Positions 13,198-27,100 of a DNA stretch of 64,000 nucleotides are shown here, one piece after another. The translations under genes and the position numbers were made by a program. Below the pieces are notes generated by a model. That model was given only the letters and a program-made list of their open reading frames with translations. It was not told the origin of the DNA and did no database searches. The stretch's first letter is position 1, and each line of letters opens with the position of its first letter. This DNA is from Vanessa cardui (taxonomy: Eukaryota; Arthropoda; Insecta; Lepidoptera; Nymphalidae): assembly GCF_905220365.1 (NCBI RefSeq), contig NC_061138.1, positions 12,539,814 to 12,603,813 of the forward strand, read 5' to 3'.

Positions 13198-14454
13198 ACT
13201 AACTTGTAATGAAAGAGTTGAAACGATTAGCGTAACCAGCCTACAGGCGGTATTATCAAATTTATTGCTTGAATAATAATTAATTTATCGCCGGCATAAA
13301 TTAGCCGGGTTATTGTTATAACAAATACGGATAGCGTCGTCGCCAATTGTGTGTTTGTGTTACAATTACATTCGTAATTATCTTGGTTATAATCTTATTC
13401 AAATATTTACAGTCTATCCATTGGATTTGAAGTTTATAAATAATGGTCAAGTGGGTTTGTTAATCGAATGGACTGAGGTGTGGAGGGGGGTCAGTTTGAG
13501 TTTGATAAATATATTTTCGTGAATAAAACGTTTTTAATACAAGATCCAATTGTTTACTGTATACAGATATTAAGGTTAAAATTTTGTAGTGGCATTATTG
13601 ATAGTTATTTCGATTTTTCTGTGTTACTTAACTTCTCTTTAAGTACAATCGTGTTTTGGTTACCAAGGAGGTGGAGTTGCATCATATATATGACTTTGGA
13701 CTCTGTGATACCTTTCTTTATTAGGACGTTTTTGAATATCGCCTCATAGATAATTTAATTCTCCGTATGAAAACAAATAGTTATTTATATGAAATACTGA
13801 ACTGATGATCTATTCGTATTATAACTGTTTTTCTGAAATATAATCTTTTTTACGGAACAGGACACGTGACTTATTTAATACATACTTTACCTAAATAAAA
13901 AAAAAACATCCTTTTTTTTGTAAACAGAAAAAACCATTACTATAAAACATATCGAACCCATGTTAGGGACGTCTCGTCGTTTCCGTAACACGACACCCGA
14001 TCCGCGATAACGTTAATGACAGATGTCAATTCAATTTCATCGAGTGTTTGCGGACATCACTAATTTGCTAAGAGCCATTGTCAATAATCTATTTTTTTTT
14101 TTGCAACGTCACTAATGATAGTTGTTTGTTAATGTCACCGGCTAGTTGAACTTTATGCTAATTACAATCTGTTTCGTAAGTAATTCAAATAAAAATACGT
14201 AACGTAGTTAGGTAAGCAATTTTAATTTAATTTTACGGTTATGTAAATAGATTGTAACGTCAAGTTTGGAGCGATAAATAGATTTTTTAAACCGACAATA
14301 TGTGATGTATTAATATGCAGTTTTGGCTTCGATCCAAATACCTGGTAAAAATGCAGGCAATAGAATATAGTGACGCATTCTCTATGACGTTATGTAAGAC
14401 GCAGGTTCGACATTATATAGGATACAAAATTGCGTAATTTGATTAAACTCTCCC

Positions 14455-14640
14455 ATAGATCATCCTCCTTCCCATATCCCAATTTTACTTGGAGTCGGCG
14501 CAGCTTGTTTTCTTCTTCCATACCTCTCTATCAGACGTCATCTCACAAGTAACATTCTTTTTAACCATATCGTCTTTCATCCAAACCATCCATCGTCTCA
14601 TTCGTCGTACCTGTATATCCATCCATATTCATTCATAGAA
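14455..14640 (-). pseudogene. RTE-type LINE 3' ORF remnant
   Basis: Minus strand holds GCGCCGACTCCAAGTAAAAT, ACAAGTAACATTC reversed context, TGGATG and TGAATATGGATGGATATACAGG, corresponding to the same MNMDGYTG...WMDCVK...CCADSK region as 5865-6125, in the opposite orientation and more decayed. Confidence 0.65.
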
Positions 14641-15752
14641 TATTTTTATTCTATCAGGTTGTCTTATCCTCCTTATGTCCTCGTGACCAATTTTTATCAG
14701 GGTGACCATTAGATAGATACTTTATACTTTGCGTGTAAGTGAAAGCAGGTGCATTTTTCATGCATCCGATGGCACGGCAAATCCAAAAGGCCAGAGAATT
14801 CAGTCGCAGCACTAACGGATTTTTGTGTTTTCTAACACCCCGAAATGTAAACATTGATAATTTCCACGAACTACCTGGATATATCATGAAGGGTAATCCA
14901 ATGGCCTTTTCACTGAAGGCTTAGTTACGGTGTTATAGGTCAGGTACTAAACCAACGAGACTAGCCCAGGTTATGCAACATCGTACATTATATTCAATTC
15001 TCAGTAATTCATGATTACAAACTTTCGTTCATCAGTTATTTCACAGTCAAATAATAATAGAATCTTTGATTTTTTGGGTGGGCTAATTAGTCTTCTGTAA
15101 GTATCGTCCAATCGCACAATGTGTGAGGGAGAACAGAGTATAGGTGCTCTTACTCGTCCACATTGAAGTCTTTGAAAGTGGATGATTTTTGGTTACGAGA
15201 ACATTTACATCGCATTGTAATTTACCAAAGCGATTGATTTTAGCCCTGGCAATTCACAAATGACAATTTTAAATCACATCTATTTTATGGATTGAAATAC
15301 ATTTTATTGTTGATGATACATTTTATTACTACTGTATAAATCTCCATCAAATCGGTGCGGGTAAGAATATACTCAAAATAAATTGAAAACTCACTTACTC
15401 ACTGTTAATTTTCTTAATGCAAACATTGTCTTGAAACAATTCTTTGTACTCAAGGTCGCAATAAACAATCTCTCGGTTCATACAATCGGAAGTTTATAAT
15501 AATTTTAACTAATAGATTTATGCTTTCATATCTGAATTAAATATTTTGTTGTTTCAAAATTCAATCGATGTTCTAAATGAGTGATTTTTAAACAATTTTC
15601 ATACATCTAGGTTTCTTAGAAAATGTGTTTTTATATGTATGTCTAAATAAAGTGTGAATGTGAAATATTGATCCCACTAAAAAACATTAAATGTAAAAAA
15701 AAAGGCCAAGCCTCTCACTGCAGTCTTTCCATCGTAAAAAGTTTTGAGATTG

Positions 15753-16381
15753 AGGTAATTCGATGTATATCCGTTAGGAGGTGATAGGCGTGACTATTTG
15801 CACTAATTTTAACCCCAATAAGCATAATCCAAAAGTGAACCATTTTTTAATTAAAAAGAAAAATCATTATGAAACGTGGCCTGCAGATTATTTTAAAAAC
15901 ATAACCGTTTTCTTAACTTTCCAAAAAATGTATAAAATGAAGGAAATTATTTCAAATCAATTGAACTAAAATGACCAGAAAGGACGCTGGTGGAAATTTG
16001 TAGTAGAACATGAACGAATTTATAAAAAAGGTGGGTAGGTATTTCTAAAGGTCGCTCTTTAAATTCCTACAAAATTAACTAAAAATAACAACCAATGCAA
16101 AAAACTTACTTACTTACTTAATACAAATTTAAAATAAAATTTAGAAACAGAAACAGTTCAATAGCTAAATTATAAATAAGACATTTTGTAATATAGCCTA
16201 AATAAAGTATTAATAAGCGAATCCGAGAAACTCTCTATAACAGAGCAAAGCACACACAGCATGTTCTACAGTGGATAATGCAGAATTCTATTCTTACTAT
16301 TACTTATTATCCTCACGAAGAAAAAAAATATTGCAAATAGTCACCTCCTAACGGATATACATCGAATTACCAATAACCCTG
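15753..16381. mobile_element. TIR element of the CAGGGTTATTG family (enlarged copy)
   Basis: Left end GGTAATTCGATGTATATCCG (CAGGGTTATT lost), right end CGGATATACATCGAATTACC plus AATAACCCTG. The same inverted repeat bounds 30467-30722 and 48739-48899. The interior here is about 630 bp and contains a 62-codon ORF (15781-15969) with no recognised homology. Confidence 0.65.
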
Positions 16382-18689
16382 TAAATATTAATAATATTAA
16401 TATGTAGAATTATTAACAAATTATGTGGAATACGTAAATGTATGGTTTGTTTGTTGATTTTTCCTTTGATTGATCCATCATATGCAATAAACCGATACGG
16501 ATACCTTAAAAAAAATTTTAGGTCCAAAATAATTTGTTCTTAGCCAATAAGTTTTAATAAAAAAAACTTTGAAATTACGATGGCGGGAAATTGTATTTGT
16601 GTTATAGTTCAAAACGTCATCTCGCAAATGATGCATTCTCGTTAAGTCGTAAAAAGTAAATTATACTCGATATTTTTCTTCGAAGCGATAGTAAAAATAA
16701 ATCACGCGTCTCACGGTTGTAGTGAAATAAAATTTTGTTTACGAAACGCCAAACCGATGTGTTACTGTTCGATTGAAGAGATCAATTCATCTTCTGTACT
16801 AAAATACGAGCACTTGTCGAGCGTCCAGCTGTCTGAGCTATTACGTCAGACTGTCAGCCATTTTGTTTTATTGACCGCCATTTTAATAATATTTTTTATT
16901 ATTCATCATTTTATTAAGTAAATGAAAAATATTGTAATTTTCAGAAACTTTTATTCGAATAATTTAAATTAACATTATATTATTTAATAGTTATCCTTTT
17001 CAATTCTATGTTTTTTTTATTAACTTTTTAAAAACTATGGATATGATTAAGAAAACCTTTTCTACTGCCAAGAAACAACAACCTCATTGGATTAAAAAAT
17101 AAAGAAATAAAAAGCAAATCTACCATGTTGCATTATTTTGAATACAACATCCAGTGTTAGTTAAGTTTCTATGTCCAATGATGAGTGAAACCGGAAATAA
17201 AGTATTGATTCGCAAAATTCTCCCTTAAGAATTTCCATCCCTATTTCCCTTGTGACTTAATGTGACCCTATAATAGTCTATTTGACATTTGCCATCGCCC
17301 TCAGTAAACACTACGCTAGTGTACATATTTAGCGTTGTTTTGTAAGTAAATAATATTTAGAGAAGATCACTCATAGACCACCTCTGTAAGGAATATTAAT
17401 AATCCCTTACATTCTCATCGTCAACCTTGACAATTAAAATGTTATGTCCTTTGTATGTGTAATTACACTGGCTCACTCATTTTCCAAACAATGATAGTTT
17501 TGCTGTTCGTCGGTTGAATATGTGATGTTGGATGAAAGGTAGTACCCATACGTCGTCGTCGTACAAAGTCTTACCACTAAGCAAAGTTCATTTAAGTTAA
17601 ATATGAATATTCAACGAATAAAAATCTTGACCTTTTATCTATATATAGATACAACACAAACGATGTATTCTGGCCGAAAGACCGCATCGATAACCTCCTT
17701 TTCTTAGGATGTCGGCAAAAAGAGAGGTCTAGAAATCTGATAGAAATACTACAGTTTCATATACGAGTTTGTTAATATCATCGATTATTTTACTTTTTTA
17801 TAGGCAAACTTTCCGGAAAACTTTCACTTCAGATATTTATACATCTCAGGGATATATCAAGAAAAACAAAAAAGTTAATAGGTAAATTTTATTAATGACA
17901 ATAAAACATAATTTTTGTGTATTTGACTGATCTAACAAGGGCCGTATTATTAAGATTTACTATTAAAAAAGTTTACAATACCTCTCTTTATTATTATTAT
18001 AGAAAAAAACAATTCATAAATGTTATAATTTCAAAATATACAAATTTGTCGTAACTTAAAATAAATAAAAACACATCAATTGTCATTTGTAAGTTTATGG
18101 GGTTCGTTGCAACGCGTCAATTTTAAAGCTATTTTAAAATATTATACAAGCAATTAACGTAAACGTAGTTATTTGAAAACATCTAGGTCACTTATCCTCA
18201 CTGTAATTAGTGTTATAGTGTGACGTAACGCGTTAACACACATAGAGTGCATTCGTCTTAATACTAGTTAATTGTTTTATGTAAAGTTTGCTGGCAACAC
18301 TCGTGTATATATCGCCATTTTGGAAATGGGTGTCACAAATCGTTTGGCCTTTTGTTTGGGATTCTGTAGTAATTCACTTCGTATCTCACTCGTGATATTT
18401 AGGCAACCGACTTACTTACGGTGAGTTTAAATTTCTTTGTCACAGAATACCATTTTTGATTTGACAGACTGAACATAAACAGATAACTAAGATTATTGTA
18501 CATGTAAAACGGAAGTCAATATGAATTTTAAGTAATTGATAATAATAAGCTGAAGTTGACAATTCGTCAGTGTATACTATTCTTATGCATTGAAAAACAC
18601 GTTAAGCCAGTAAACTCTCGGTAATGTCGGATTTAAATTTATAAAAGAAAATGAATTTAACTACAAACAAAAATTACTGAGTTTTAATC

Positions 18690-18860
18690 TATATTAACCT
18701 ACACTAATAAATCTTTCAAGGCCAGAACACTAATGAATTTGAAGAAATTTACTACGAAACATGCTTGAACTTCAAGGAAAGTTCTTGGGTACTTTTTATG
18801 TCTGATGTGTGACGACATATCCTAATAACGCAAGCGAAGCCGCGTTCGACGACTAGTGTC
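18690..18860 (+). repeat. Helitron-like repeat fragment
   Basis: Matches the 470 and 58000 copies in GAAATTTACTACGAAACATGC, TTGAACTTCAAGGAAAG, GACGACATATCC and GCAAGCGAAGCCGCG. Confidence 0.4.
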
Positions 18861-20104
18861 CTTTATTTGTGTTTATAATTCATCTTGTTCACAGTCCGAT
18901 TATATTCTACACTAACGTGCATTGGAACGACATGGAATAATTTAAGAAAGCACTGATACTAGTACTATTGTTTTATTTCAATGTATTTACAAGATTTTGA
19001 TCCTCTAATGATTATAAATTTATTATTTTATGTGTCATTGTTCGTAACTATTGTTGTTAATGTTGTTAGGAATGTTTTTGTTGCGTAAATATATTTTGCT
19101 TTAACCCAAAAAGAAATACGTGATTTGAATCCGAAAATAAAAATTAATGAAATGGTTTAGAAAAGCACAAGTAAACGGTCCCTCGTTATAAAACAATAAA
19201 CATTTAACTATTTAAAAAATACATACATTTTCTTAAGCAACAATGATGTCGATATATTCTTGAATACAGATAAAAAATGTTATTAAAGAAACAATTAATA
19301 GAATCAAGATTTTAATGTTCCAGTGATAACAGACGATTCTTAGCAGAGTTCGAGATGTGTTACATTAAATTATTGATCAACATAAATTGCCTCCTTATAA
19401 CTCACTCATAAAATGTTTTAATCCAGTTTACTGCGATTTTGACGTAATTTGATGAGTGTATTCTATAAACTCATTTTCTGATATTTTACGACTACGTTTC
19501 AAGGCGTTTTTTAAGTTTACTTCTCTATAATAATTAAAAACAGACTTAGCATCGTCAAATATAATAGCTATTAAGATTAAACATGTATCGTGTTGGGTTC
19601 CAGATAAAATAAACATTATTAAAAACTCCCATTATACCAACGACAATTTATTTTTTTATTAATATACTCTGTCATTTTTTACTTCTAGTTTTAATGTATC
19701 TAATAAACTTAATTAAGTTTATTTATTAAACCTTTTTAGATTTACTTTAAAATACCTTCGACTTTTAAAAAATATCAAATATTTAAAAAAATAACTTTAA
19801 ATAGTGTTACTATTCTAATAATAATATTAAACTCATCATAAACAACAGTGTAAGGAATGAATTTAATGTATTCGATAAACTTTAGACACGGTTTCGCGCA
19901 TCATCTTATTTAGGTCGTTTGATTATGATAACTTTTGACCTATGATATTATTTCGTGTGAAAACCATGCCAAAAATACTGTAGAGTTTAATTCAAATAAG
20001 CACAGACTATAACATAAAATTCGTTGTTTGACGTAACCAAAGAACGTGATGTAGAATATTTTTTATGGAACTTTCTTTACTGAGTTTACATTATACTTCC
20101 ATAA

Positions 20105-20285
20105 AAGAGCGGTACTCAGTATTGTTGTGTTCCGGTCTCCGGTTTGAAGGGAGTGGGCCACCATAACTTGAGATATACATACAACATTTTTGCTCCCAAA
20201 TTTTCGTTGTATTGAAGATGTAAGCGTTGGTTACAACTTACATGGTTATGGACGGTGCTTACCACTTACCGTCATGTGGTCATTA
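20105..20285 (+). repeat. Diverged copy of the TACCACCCAC interspersed repeat
   Basis: Shares GGTACTCAGTATTGTTGTGT, TCCGGTTTGAAGG, and GTGCTTACCACTTACCGTCA with the well-preserved copies at 42464, 46985 and 55083. Confidence 0.5.
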
Positions 20286-20524
20286 ATAATTTTCTCTAAA
20301 TTAAAAAATCTTAACCATTTATTTTTGAAACTATCACATAAACACTAATCCAACACCAAATGACTACCCAACCAATCATCTGACTTCCAGCAAAAACGCT
20401 AGAGAAGCGTATTATACAATTAATGAGTTTATGATCGATAGCACACCTTGGGAATAAAACGATCGCCTCCTGGCTATTTCATTTCATTTAAATTGTTTAT
20501 ATAATAAATGAGACAAAAAAACCC

Positions 20525-20655
20525 GCTGAGTTTCTTTCGCCGGTTCTTCTCAAGTCAGGGTATTTTAATTTCCGAGCCGATGGTACCGTTTCAATTGACC
20601 ATCATAAACTGTAATACTTCTATATTGAATAAAGCAATTTGAGTTTGAGTTTGAG
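20525..20655 (+). repeat. LINE 3' tail ending in (TTGAGT)n
   Basis: CCGCTGAGTTTCTTTCGCCGG, TTCTTCTCAAGTCAGGG, then TATTGAATAAAGCAATTTGA and three TTGAGTTTGAGT-type repeats. The GAGTTTCTT(G)CCGGTTCTTCTC block is common to several insect CR1/Jockey-like LINE tails. Confidence 0.55.
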
Positions 20656-22550
20656 TATGTATTTAGCTCCCTTTCTCTAAAATAAGAAGATTAATTCGTC
20701 AGTATTACGATGTTAAGGCTGTCGTTTAAGTGCTACGAGTATATTTATTATGCACATATATGTATATACTGTCAGATTCATTCATAAACTTTCTGCAAAC
20801 AAAAACACATACCCATTGAAATTGACTATATGTAATGTTATTGGTGTTTTAAATACTTTTTTATTAAAAACGAACAAAATTTATAGAATGTCAATTGAAT
20901 AAACTCACTAGAAGTAATGTCTGCTTTAAATATTGCTCTCTTTCAAAACATTATGTTCTTTAAATATATTTTTTATAAACATAGTTAATTCTTGCAAACT
21001 TACTTGCAAATAGCATGTCATAAATCTTTCGTTCCGCACATCATCTATACTTGCAGGTAAATTTTAGGTTTAAAAACGTATAATACTATTCCGTACGTCA
21101 AGAGTTTATTAATAATCGACATGACTTTATTACTGTTATCATGTTGTGTAATATTTGGAAGTGCAGCGTTCGAAATAGACAATAATGGCGGCAGGTGGTC
21201 AAAGTGGCGCGTGCGCATGCGCGGGCCATGGTTTATTTTTTTAAGAAACATACGAAGGGAGCAAAGATCCACCATGCTTTGATCCGAACCCTTGTCCATG
21301 ACATACGGTGGTAAGTTGAGCGTAACGGCCTCGGTTTAAAAAAAAATCATAAAATGTAGTCGTATTATAATTTGTAATGTGATTGTGTTATAAAAAAATT
21401 AAAACATAAATTGGTGAGAAACTACTTAGTGAAATAATTAAATATATTTAGTGAAAGATATTTTAGATATTAGTATAACTATAGTATAAGTTACTAACAA
21501 ATTTACTGTTTTTTTAGCTGTAATACTGAAGAAAAATTGTTACTTAAAAAAACATTTCCTTTAAGCTTCAGCTTGATTTCATTTACTTTATAAATTACCG
21601 GGTAGTCGAACATTAAAAAATAGGGCATCTAGATTTTGTACGTACCACATATAAAACTAAATTTCACATATCAAGATTTAAGAGCAGTCCAATAAAATAT
21701 TTACATTACAAGCACGTCTTTTGCATTTTCGGAAGTTGAAAACAATAAGTTCAGAGACTAAAAAAAATGTAAATATATTCAAAACATTCACATAAAACTA
21801 TATTCTATTACATACCACTCACCTTTGTGTCGTTAGTAATAATTAAAAAAAAAACTTAACAAATCACAAAGTTTTTACGACATCTCACTCAACATTCATT
21901 GACACAAAATCATCACATAACCTTCTCTCACGAAGTCTTGCGCGCCACTGAGCTGTACAGTGTACACTGTACACTATACACCGGTAGTACAGCGTACAAC
22001 TAGTGTTGACTGTTGAGCTTGAGTGTACCGCTGTAGTTAAACTTTAAAAGGAAGTTTGCCGTTTTGCCGGGAATTATGACATTACGGGCGCCAGAAATCG
22101 CATGTAGAATAGGGTATTCTACGGTGTTTAAAATAGTACTTCAAAATGTTGTATATACTCATAAAAAGCCACAAAAAATATATTTTGGCAAAATAAACAC
22201 CTTTTCTAAAAATAAACCTTTTTATTCCTGCAAAAAACTTTTACGACTCAAATCAGAATTTTTAAGTATATTTTTATGTAATCTTTAAGTTTTATCAAGT
22301 TCCCTAATTTATATTTCACCACCAAAAGTACCCTATTGCAAGATGTATTATATATAACTATATAATATAATATACATTAAGCAATTTTACATTCTCGGTA
22401 CATGCTACATGTGTCATAAGTATATAATATATCGATTAACAAGAGTTATTCTTGAATATTTAGACGTTTTGGTGGGTTAATAATTCTGAGAGAAATTTAA
22501 CTTTTTCCAAATTCCTAATCCTTACAATAAAAAAAAGTAAAGTAAAGTAA

Positions 22551-22730
22551 CAGCCTGTAAATTTCCCACTGCTGGGCTAATGGCCTCCTTTCCCATTAAG
22601 GAGAGGGCTTGGAACATATTCCACCACGCTGTTCCAATGCGGGTTGGTGGAATACACATGTGGCAGAATTTCAATGAAATTTGTCACATGCAGGTTTCCT
22701 CACGATGTTTTCCTTCACGGTGAAGGAAAT
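22551..22730 (-). mobile_element. tRNA-derived SINE (Metulj-like), 5'-truncated
   Basis: Contains CAGCCTGTAAATTTCCCACTGC, GGTTGGTGGAATACACATGT and CCTCACGATGTTTTCCTTCAC; lacks the tRNA-like head. Confidence 0.75.
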
Positions 22731-24145
22731 CCTTACAATAACTTTAAAGTTAATAGATTAAAAATAATTACCAGTAGACGAAAAAGTACCTATTTTTATT
22801 AAATTGTATTTCTAATAATAACACAACTGTGCATCTAGATAGCTAGAATATTATGAAGTACTGTATTGTAAATAAATAATATTCATTCATTCAGCGATCG
22901 AATAGACAGGATAAAAGGCGCCAAAGTTGATCAGTAAGGCCAAGGGTATCGTTCCAAAGCAGCTGTACGACCCATTGTCACGTTGTAAAACACCTATTGT
23001 AAAATATTATACAATTATAAACTTTATACCCTTAACATACAGCTTATAATTGCAATTCATTACCATTCATCTTGAATACATTTACGTTATTATTAATGGG
23101 AAGCCACGATTTCATTGGGGTTATATTCTATTGTCATTTTTTGATACGTATCCCTTTTTTATTTTTATAGCTGAGTTTCATGCCAACATAATTAAGATAT
23201 TAATTTTAATACATACATAGGAAATAAAAATAAATATCTATTATGAATACTGTAATTCGATGTAACTACAATATCTTTTCTCCGAAAAATCTATATCAAG
23301 ACTTTGAGGTGTTGGGTTATCTTGTATACAAAATATGTTATACATTATATAATTATTGTATATGATATATAAATAAAGGCAATTGAGGTATCCAAGAAGC
23401 TTATTATCCAATACTAAATAAAATAATATGTGTATGTGAACATATAAATATTACTATGATATATTAACAATAATCAGTCTTTTTGCATACTTTTTTCATT
23501 CAACAAAAAGCAAAAGACACCGCAATTGACAGCAAGTAATAATTATCTCACTTTTCAACTATTATTCCCCCTTTATGAGAAGATGCTATTAAATAAAAAG
23601 GATCCCTTTTATTCGAAAGGAAATGTATTATTAAACATATACAAATAATAACAATCAGAGAAGATATTAAAAAAAAAAAATACAAATTGATAAAACTTAA
23701 CTTTTTTTAAGTCTGTTCTAAACTAACCAAAGGCTTATATTTAAGCTGAGGTAGCTGAGAGTGGAGTTATAACTATGTCTTGTAGTATACAACTATATTT
23801 TTTTTATTTTTTGATTGAGTCATATTATGAAAATTCTATTACACTACCGTGAAACGGAAAGTCAAAGTAAATTGAAAATCCATTGAAAGAAATCCACATT
23901 AAAATTAAAAAAGATAAGTGACACTAAAATTGAACATGATTCAAAATTCTCAAAAAATTGAATGTTCGAAATTTTGCTGAAATCTTCAATCTAATATCGT
24001 AGTCAACTCTAGTTGGCATAATTAATATTCATTGTAAGTAATCTGTAACGTAATCATTAAATTTGCTTTGTTATCTGTTATAGTCAATGTTTTTATTTTG
24101 GACGTTGAATGTCAGCAATTGTCAAATTCATACAATTTATCAAAA

Positions 24146-27100
24146 ATGCCAGGTGCCGTTTCAGAATTTATAGACGATATCGAAGATTTAATATCTTCTC
24201 AGGATATAACACCTAAAGAAAGGTATGCGAGCAGAAAAAATGTAAGCGTTAGGTCAAAGAAACGGGAAAATAAGGACGTAGAATCCGTTGAGAAGATAAT
24301 TTTGGAAAGTGTTGTGCCAGGTATAACCTAAAAGTTACTCGATAAATTATAATATGAAACTTATGTACTATTATACGGAAATATGATTTAATCTGTTGAT
24401 TAAACTATATAATACGATTTCATATATTTCATGTTTTTATTGTATTTTAATAATAACTTATTTTAAGTGAAGTGTTCATTCACAAATCGGAACAATTGAA
24501 TGTACTGTGCACATTTTATAAAGGATAATTTAATTAATTTCTTTTGGTTATTACTAATAGTTTTAAACATTTCCTTAAAATATTATAGCTATGTTAATTA
24601 TGTAGGTACCCAAACAATATATGTTAAAACATGGGGCTGCGCTCACAACAACTCAGATTCAGAGTACATGGCTGGGCTGTTAGCAGCTCAGGGCTACAAG
24701 CTTACAGAAGATAAGTGGCAAGCACAATTGTGGTTGCTAAATTCCTGTACTGTTAAAAGTCCTGCCGAAGATCATTTCAAGTAAGTCACACCTATTAAAA
24801 CTTCTTCTTATTTAATACATTAGTAGTAATGCTAAAGGCATAACATAAAATCATTCATGCATGGGTCAATGAACTTTGAAATAATAATATTATTTTAGAA
24901 ATGAAATAGAGCTGGGTCAGAGTCGTGGTATACATGTGGTCGTTGCTGGCTGTGTGCCGCAGGGGGCCCCACGCGCAACATACTTGCAAGGACTGAGTGT
25001 GGTTGGTGTTCAACAAATTGACAGAATTGTCGAAATTGTTGAGGAAACATTAAAAGGCAAGTTCTATAGAAATTTTTTTAATTGCCTTAATAGTGAGAAA
25101 TAAATATTCATATAAATTAAATAAATTCATAGACTAAGTAAACAAAGATTAATTATTATTTTTTTTATTTATTTTGATTATTAAAAAAGGTTTACACCAC
25201 AGTCATTGATTTGTGACAGATTTGTATCATCAATGGTAATACTAACAATACATCATAAAAAGAAAACAATGTTATGCTTCAAATATATAAAATCCCATCA
25301 TATATAATAAGAATAACCCTAAATATAATAACATTAAAAACTGTACAAACATTTTTTAAACATAAAAGATCTTTATAAGTATGTAATGTTAATTATTATA
25401 TACTGTTTCAGGGCACACAGTCCGTCTCTTTGGCCAGAAGAAAACTGGAGAAGGTCGAAAAGCGGGAGGCGCTTCTCTGCTTCTACCAAAAGTTAGAAAG
25501 AATCCTCTTATAGAGATAATACCCATCAACACAGGATGCTTAAATCAATGCACATATTGCAAAACTAAGCATGCAAGGGGTGAACTTGGTAGTTACCCTC
25601 CTGAGGAAATAGTTGAAAGGGCACGACAATCTTTCAAAGAGGGTGTTTGTGAAATATGGCTCACTAGCGAAGACACTGGTCAGCTATTTATTTATTTTAT
25701 TTGATTAATTGATATGTACGTACATAAAACATAACTAATCATGATTTATATAATTTTACCTTTTTTTTCTCAATCATATATAAGTATGCTACATAATTAT
25801 TATAAACGTTAATGAACATTAACACATTCTTACTAATCATATTTTTTAACATATATAATAGATACACATAAAATTGGTGGTTATAGATGAATTTAATAGT
25901 GTTTTGTTTCTTAATTTCCCTAATTATATTAGTAAAAATGTTATTTTCTGTAATATTTTTTTTAAAACAAACCTATGTTAACTGACAGGAACATATGGTC
26001 GTGACATTGGAACTACACTTCCTGAGTTACTCTGGAAACTGGTCGAGGTTATACCGGAAGGCTGCAGGCTGCGTCTGGGCATGACTAATCCGCCATACAT
26101 CCTAGAACACCTTGCAGAAGTCGCCGAGATCATGCATCATCCAAGAGTATACAAGTGAGTGATAACATAGCAGATATGATTAGTAGAATAAAAATAAACA
26201 TTAGTGATGTGATGTCTTCCTGTGTGGTGTGGCTATTCGTCATTCTCTAGAGAGAAAGTGTTGCCAACACGAACAGTAATTGATATATTACAACACAATT
26301 TGAATAATTGTGGAAGTAGGACTTATATAGGCTTTTATACAAGCTTCAGGTGGTTTTTTTAGTAGGAAGAGTAAACTTAAAACCTTATGGATAAACTTAT
26401 TAAATGAACTTAATAAAAATAGTAAATGAATAACCTAAAAATATGTAGTAATTTATAAAAAAAAAATTCTTCAAATTGGATAATTGACATCTCCTTTATT
26501 ATGTCTACATGATTATAAATAATTCCTTATATCAGTTTTAAGGCATGAGAAATAATGAAATAATGAATTGTATCCTTTTTTTTTAGTTTTGTAATATGTA
26601 AATATAAATTACGAAGCTAAGATGTTATTATCCAATGTGTTTCCAGGTTCCTACACGTTCCGGTTCAGTCAGGAAGCGACCGAGTGCTGTCGGACATGAA
26701 GCGCGAGTACACGAGGGCGGATTTCGAGAGAGTCGTCAATTTCCTTAGAAATAAGTTAGTATGTTGTATTATATTAATTAATAAAAACACACAAAAAGCT
26801 TGGAATTTGAAACATGCAGGAAAACTCTTCTCGGTAGAATCTATATTCGTTTATGTTAAATATAGTTTTGTAAAATTAGATTATTAATATAGATTAACAA
26901 TTTCTTGTGAAATCTTAATTGAATAAAGTATAATGTTGTCTTAAATTTTCGCGATTACATATTGAAATAAAACTAGCTATAACGGATTTGAATCGCGTAT
27001 ATTAATTATTAGTTTTTTTTTTTAAACATCCCGACGTTTGTAGCACTTTACAGTCTACCCGTGACCACGAACGCTGTAAAGTGCTCGAAACGTCGGGATG

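Larger units (their letters stand above)
7555..24145. other. Long gene-poor stretch
   Basis: No exon could be supported over about 16.6 kb. Identified contents are hAT MITE 7861-8206, LINE tail 9496-9583, SINEs 9714-9945, 10908-11035, 11766-12071 and 22551-22730, palindromic MITE 12880-13197, LINE fragment 14455-14640, TIR element 15753-16381, and repeat fragments at 17237-17530, 18690-18860 and 20105-20655. Part is likely 5' intron or promoter of the minus-strand GPCR. Confidence 0.5.

Noticed and set aside
14654..14925. Overlapping ORFs on both strands (77 and 61 codons) as a possible exon
   Set aside because: No recognised domain, no good splice sites, and adjacent to a LINE fragment.
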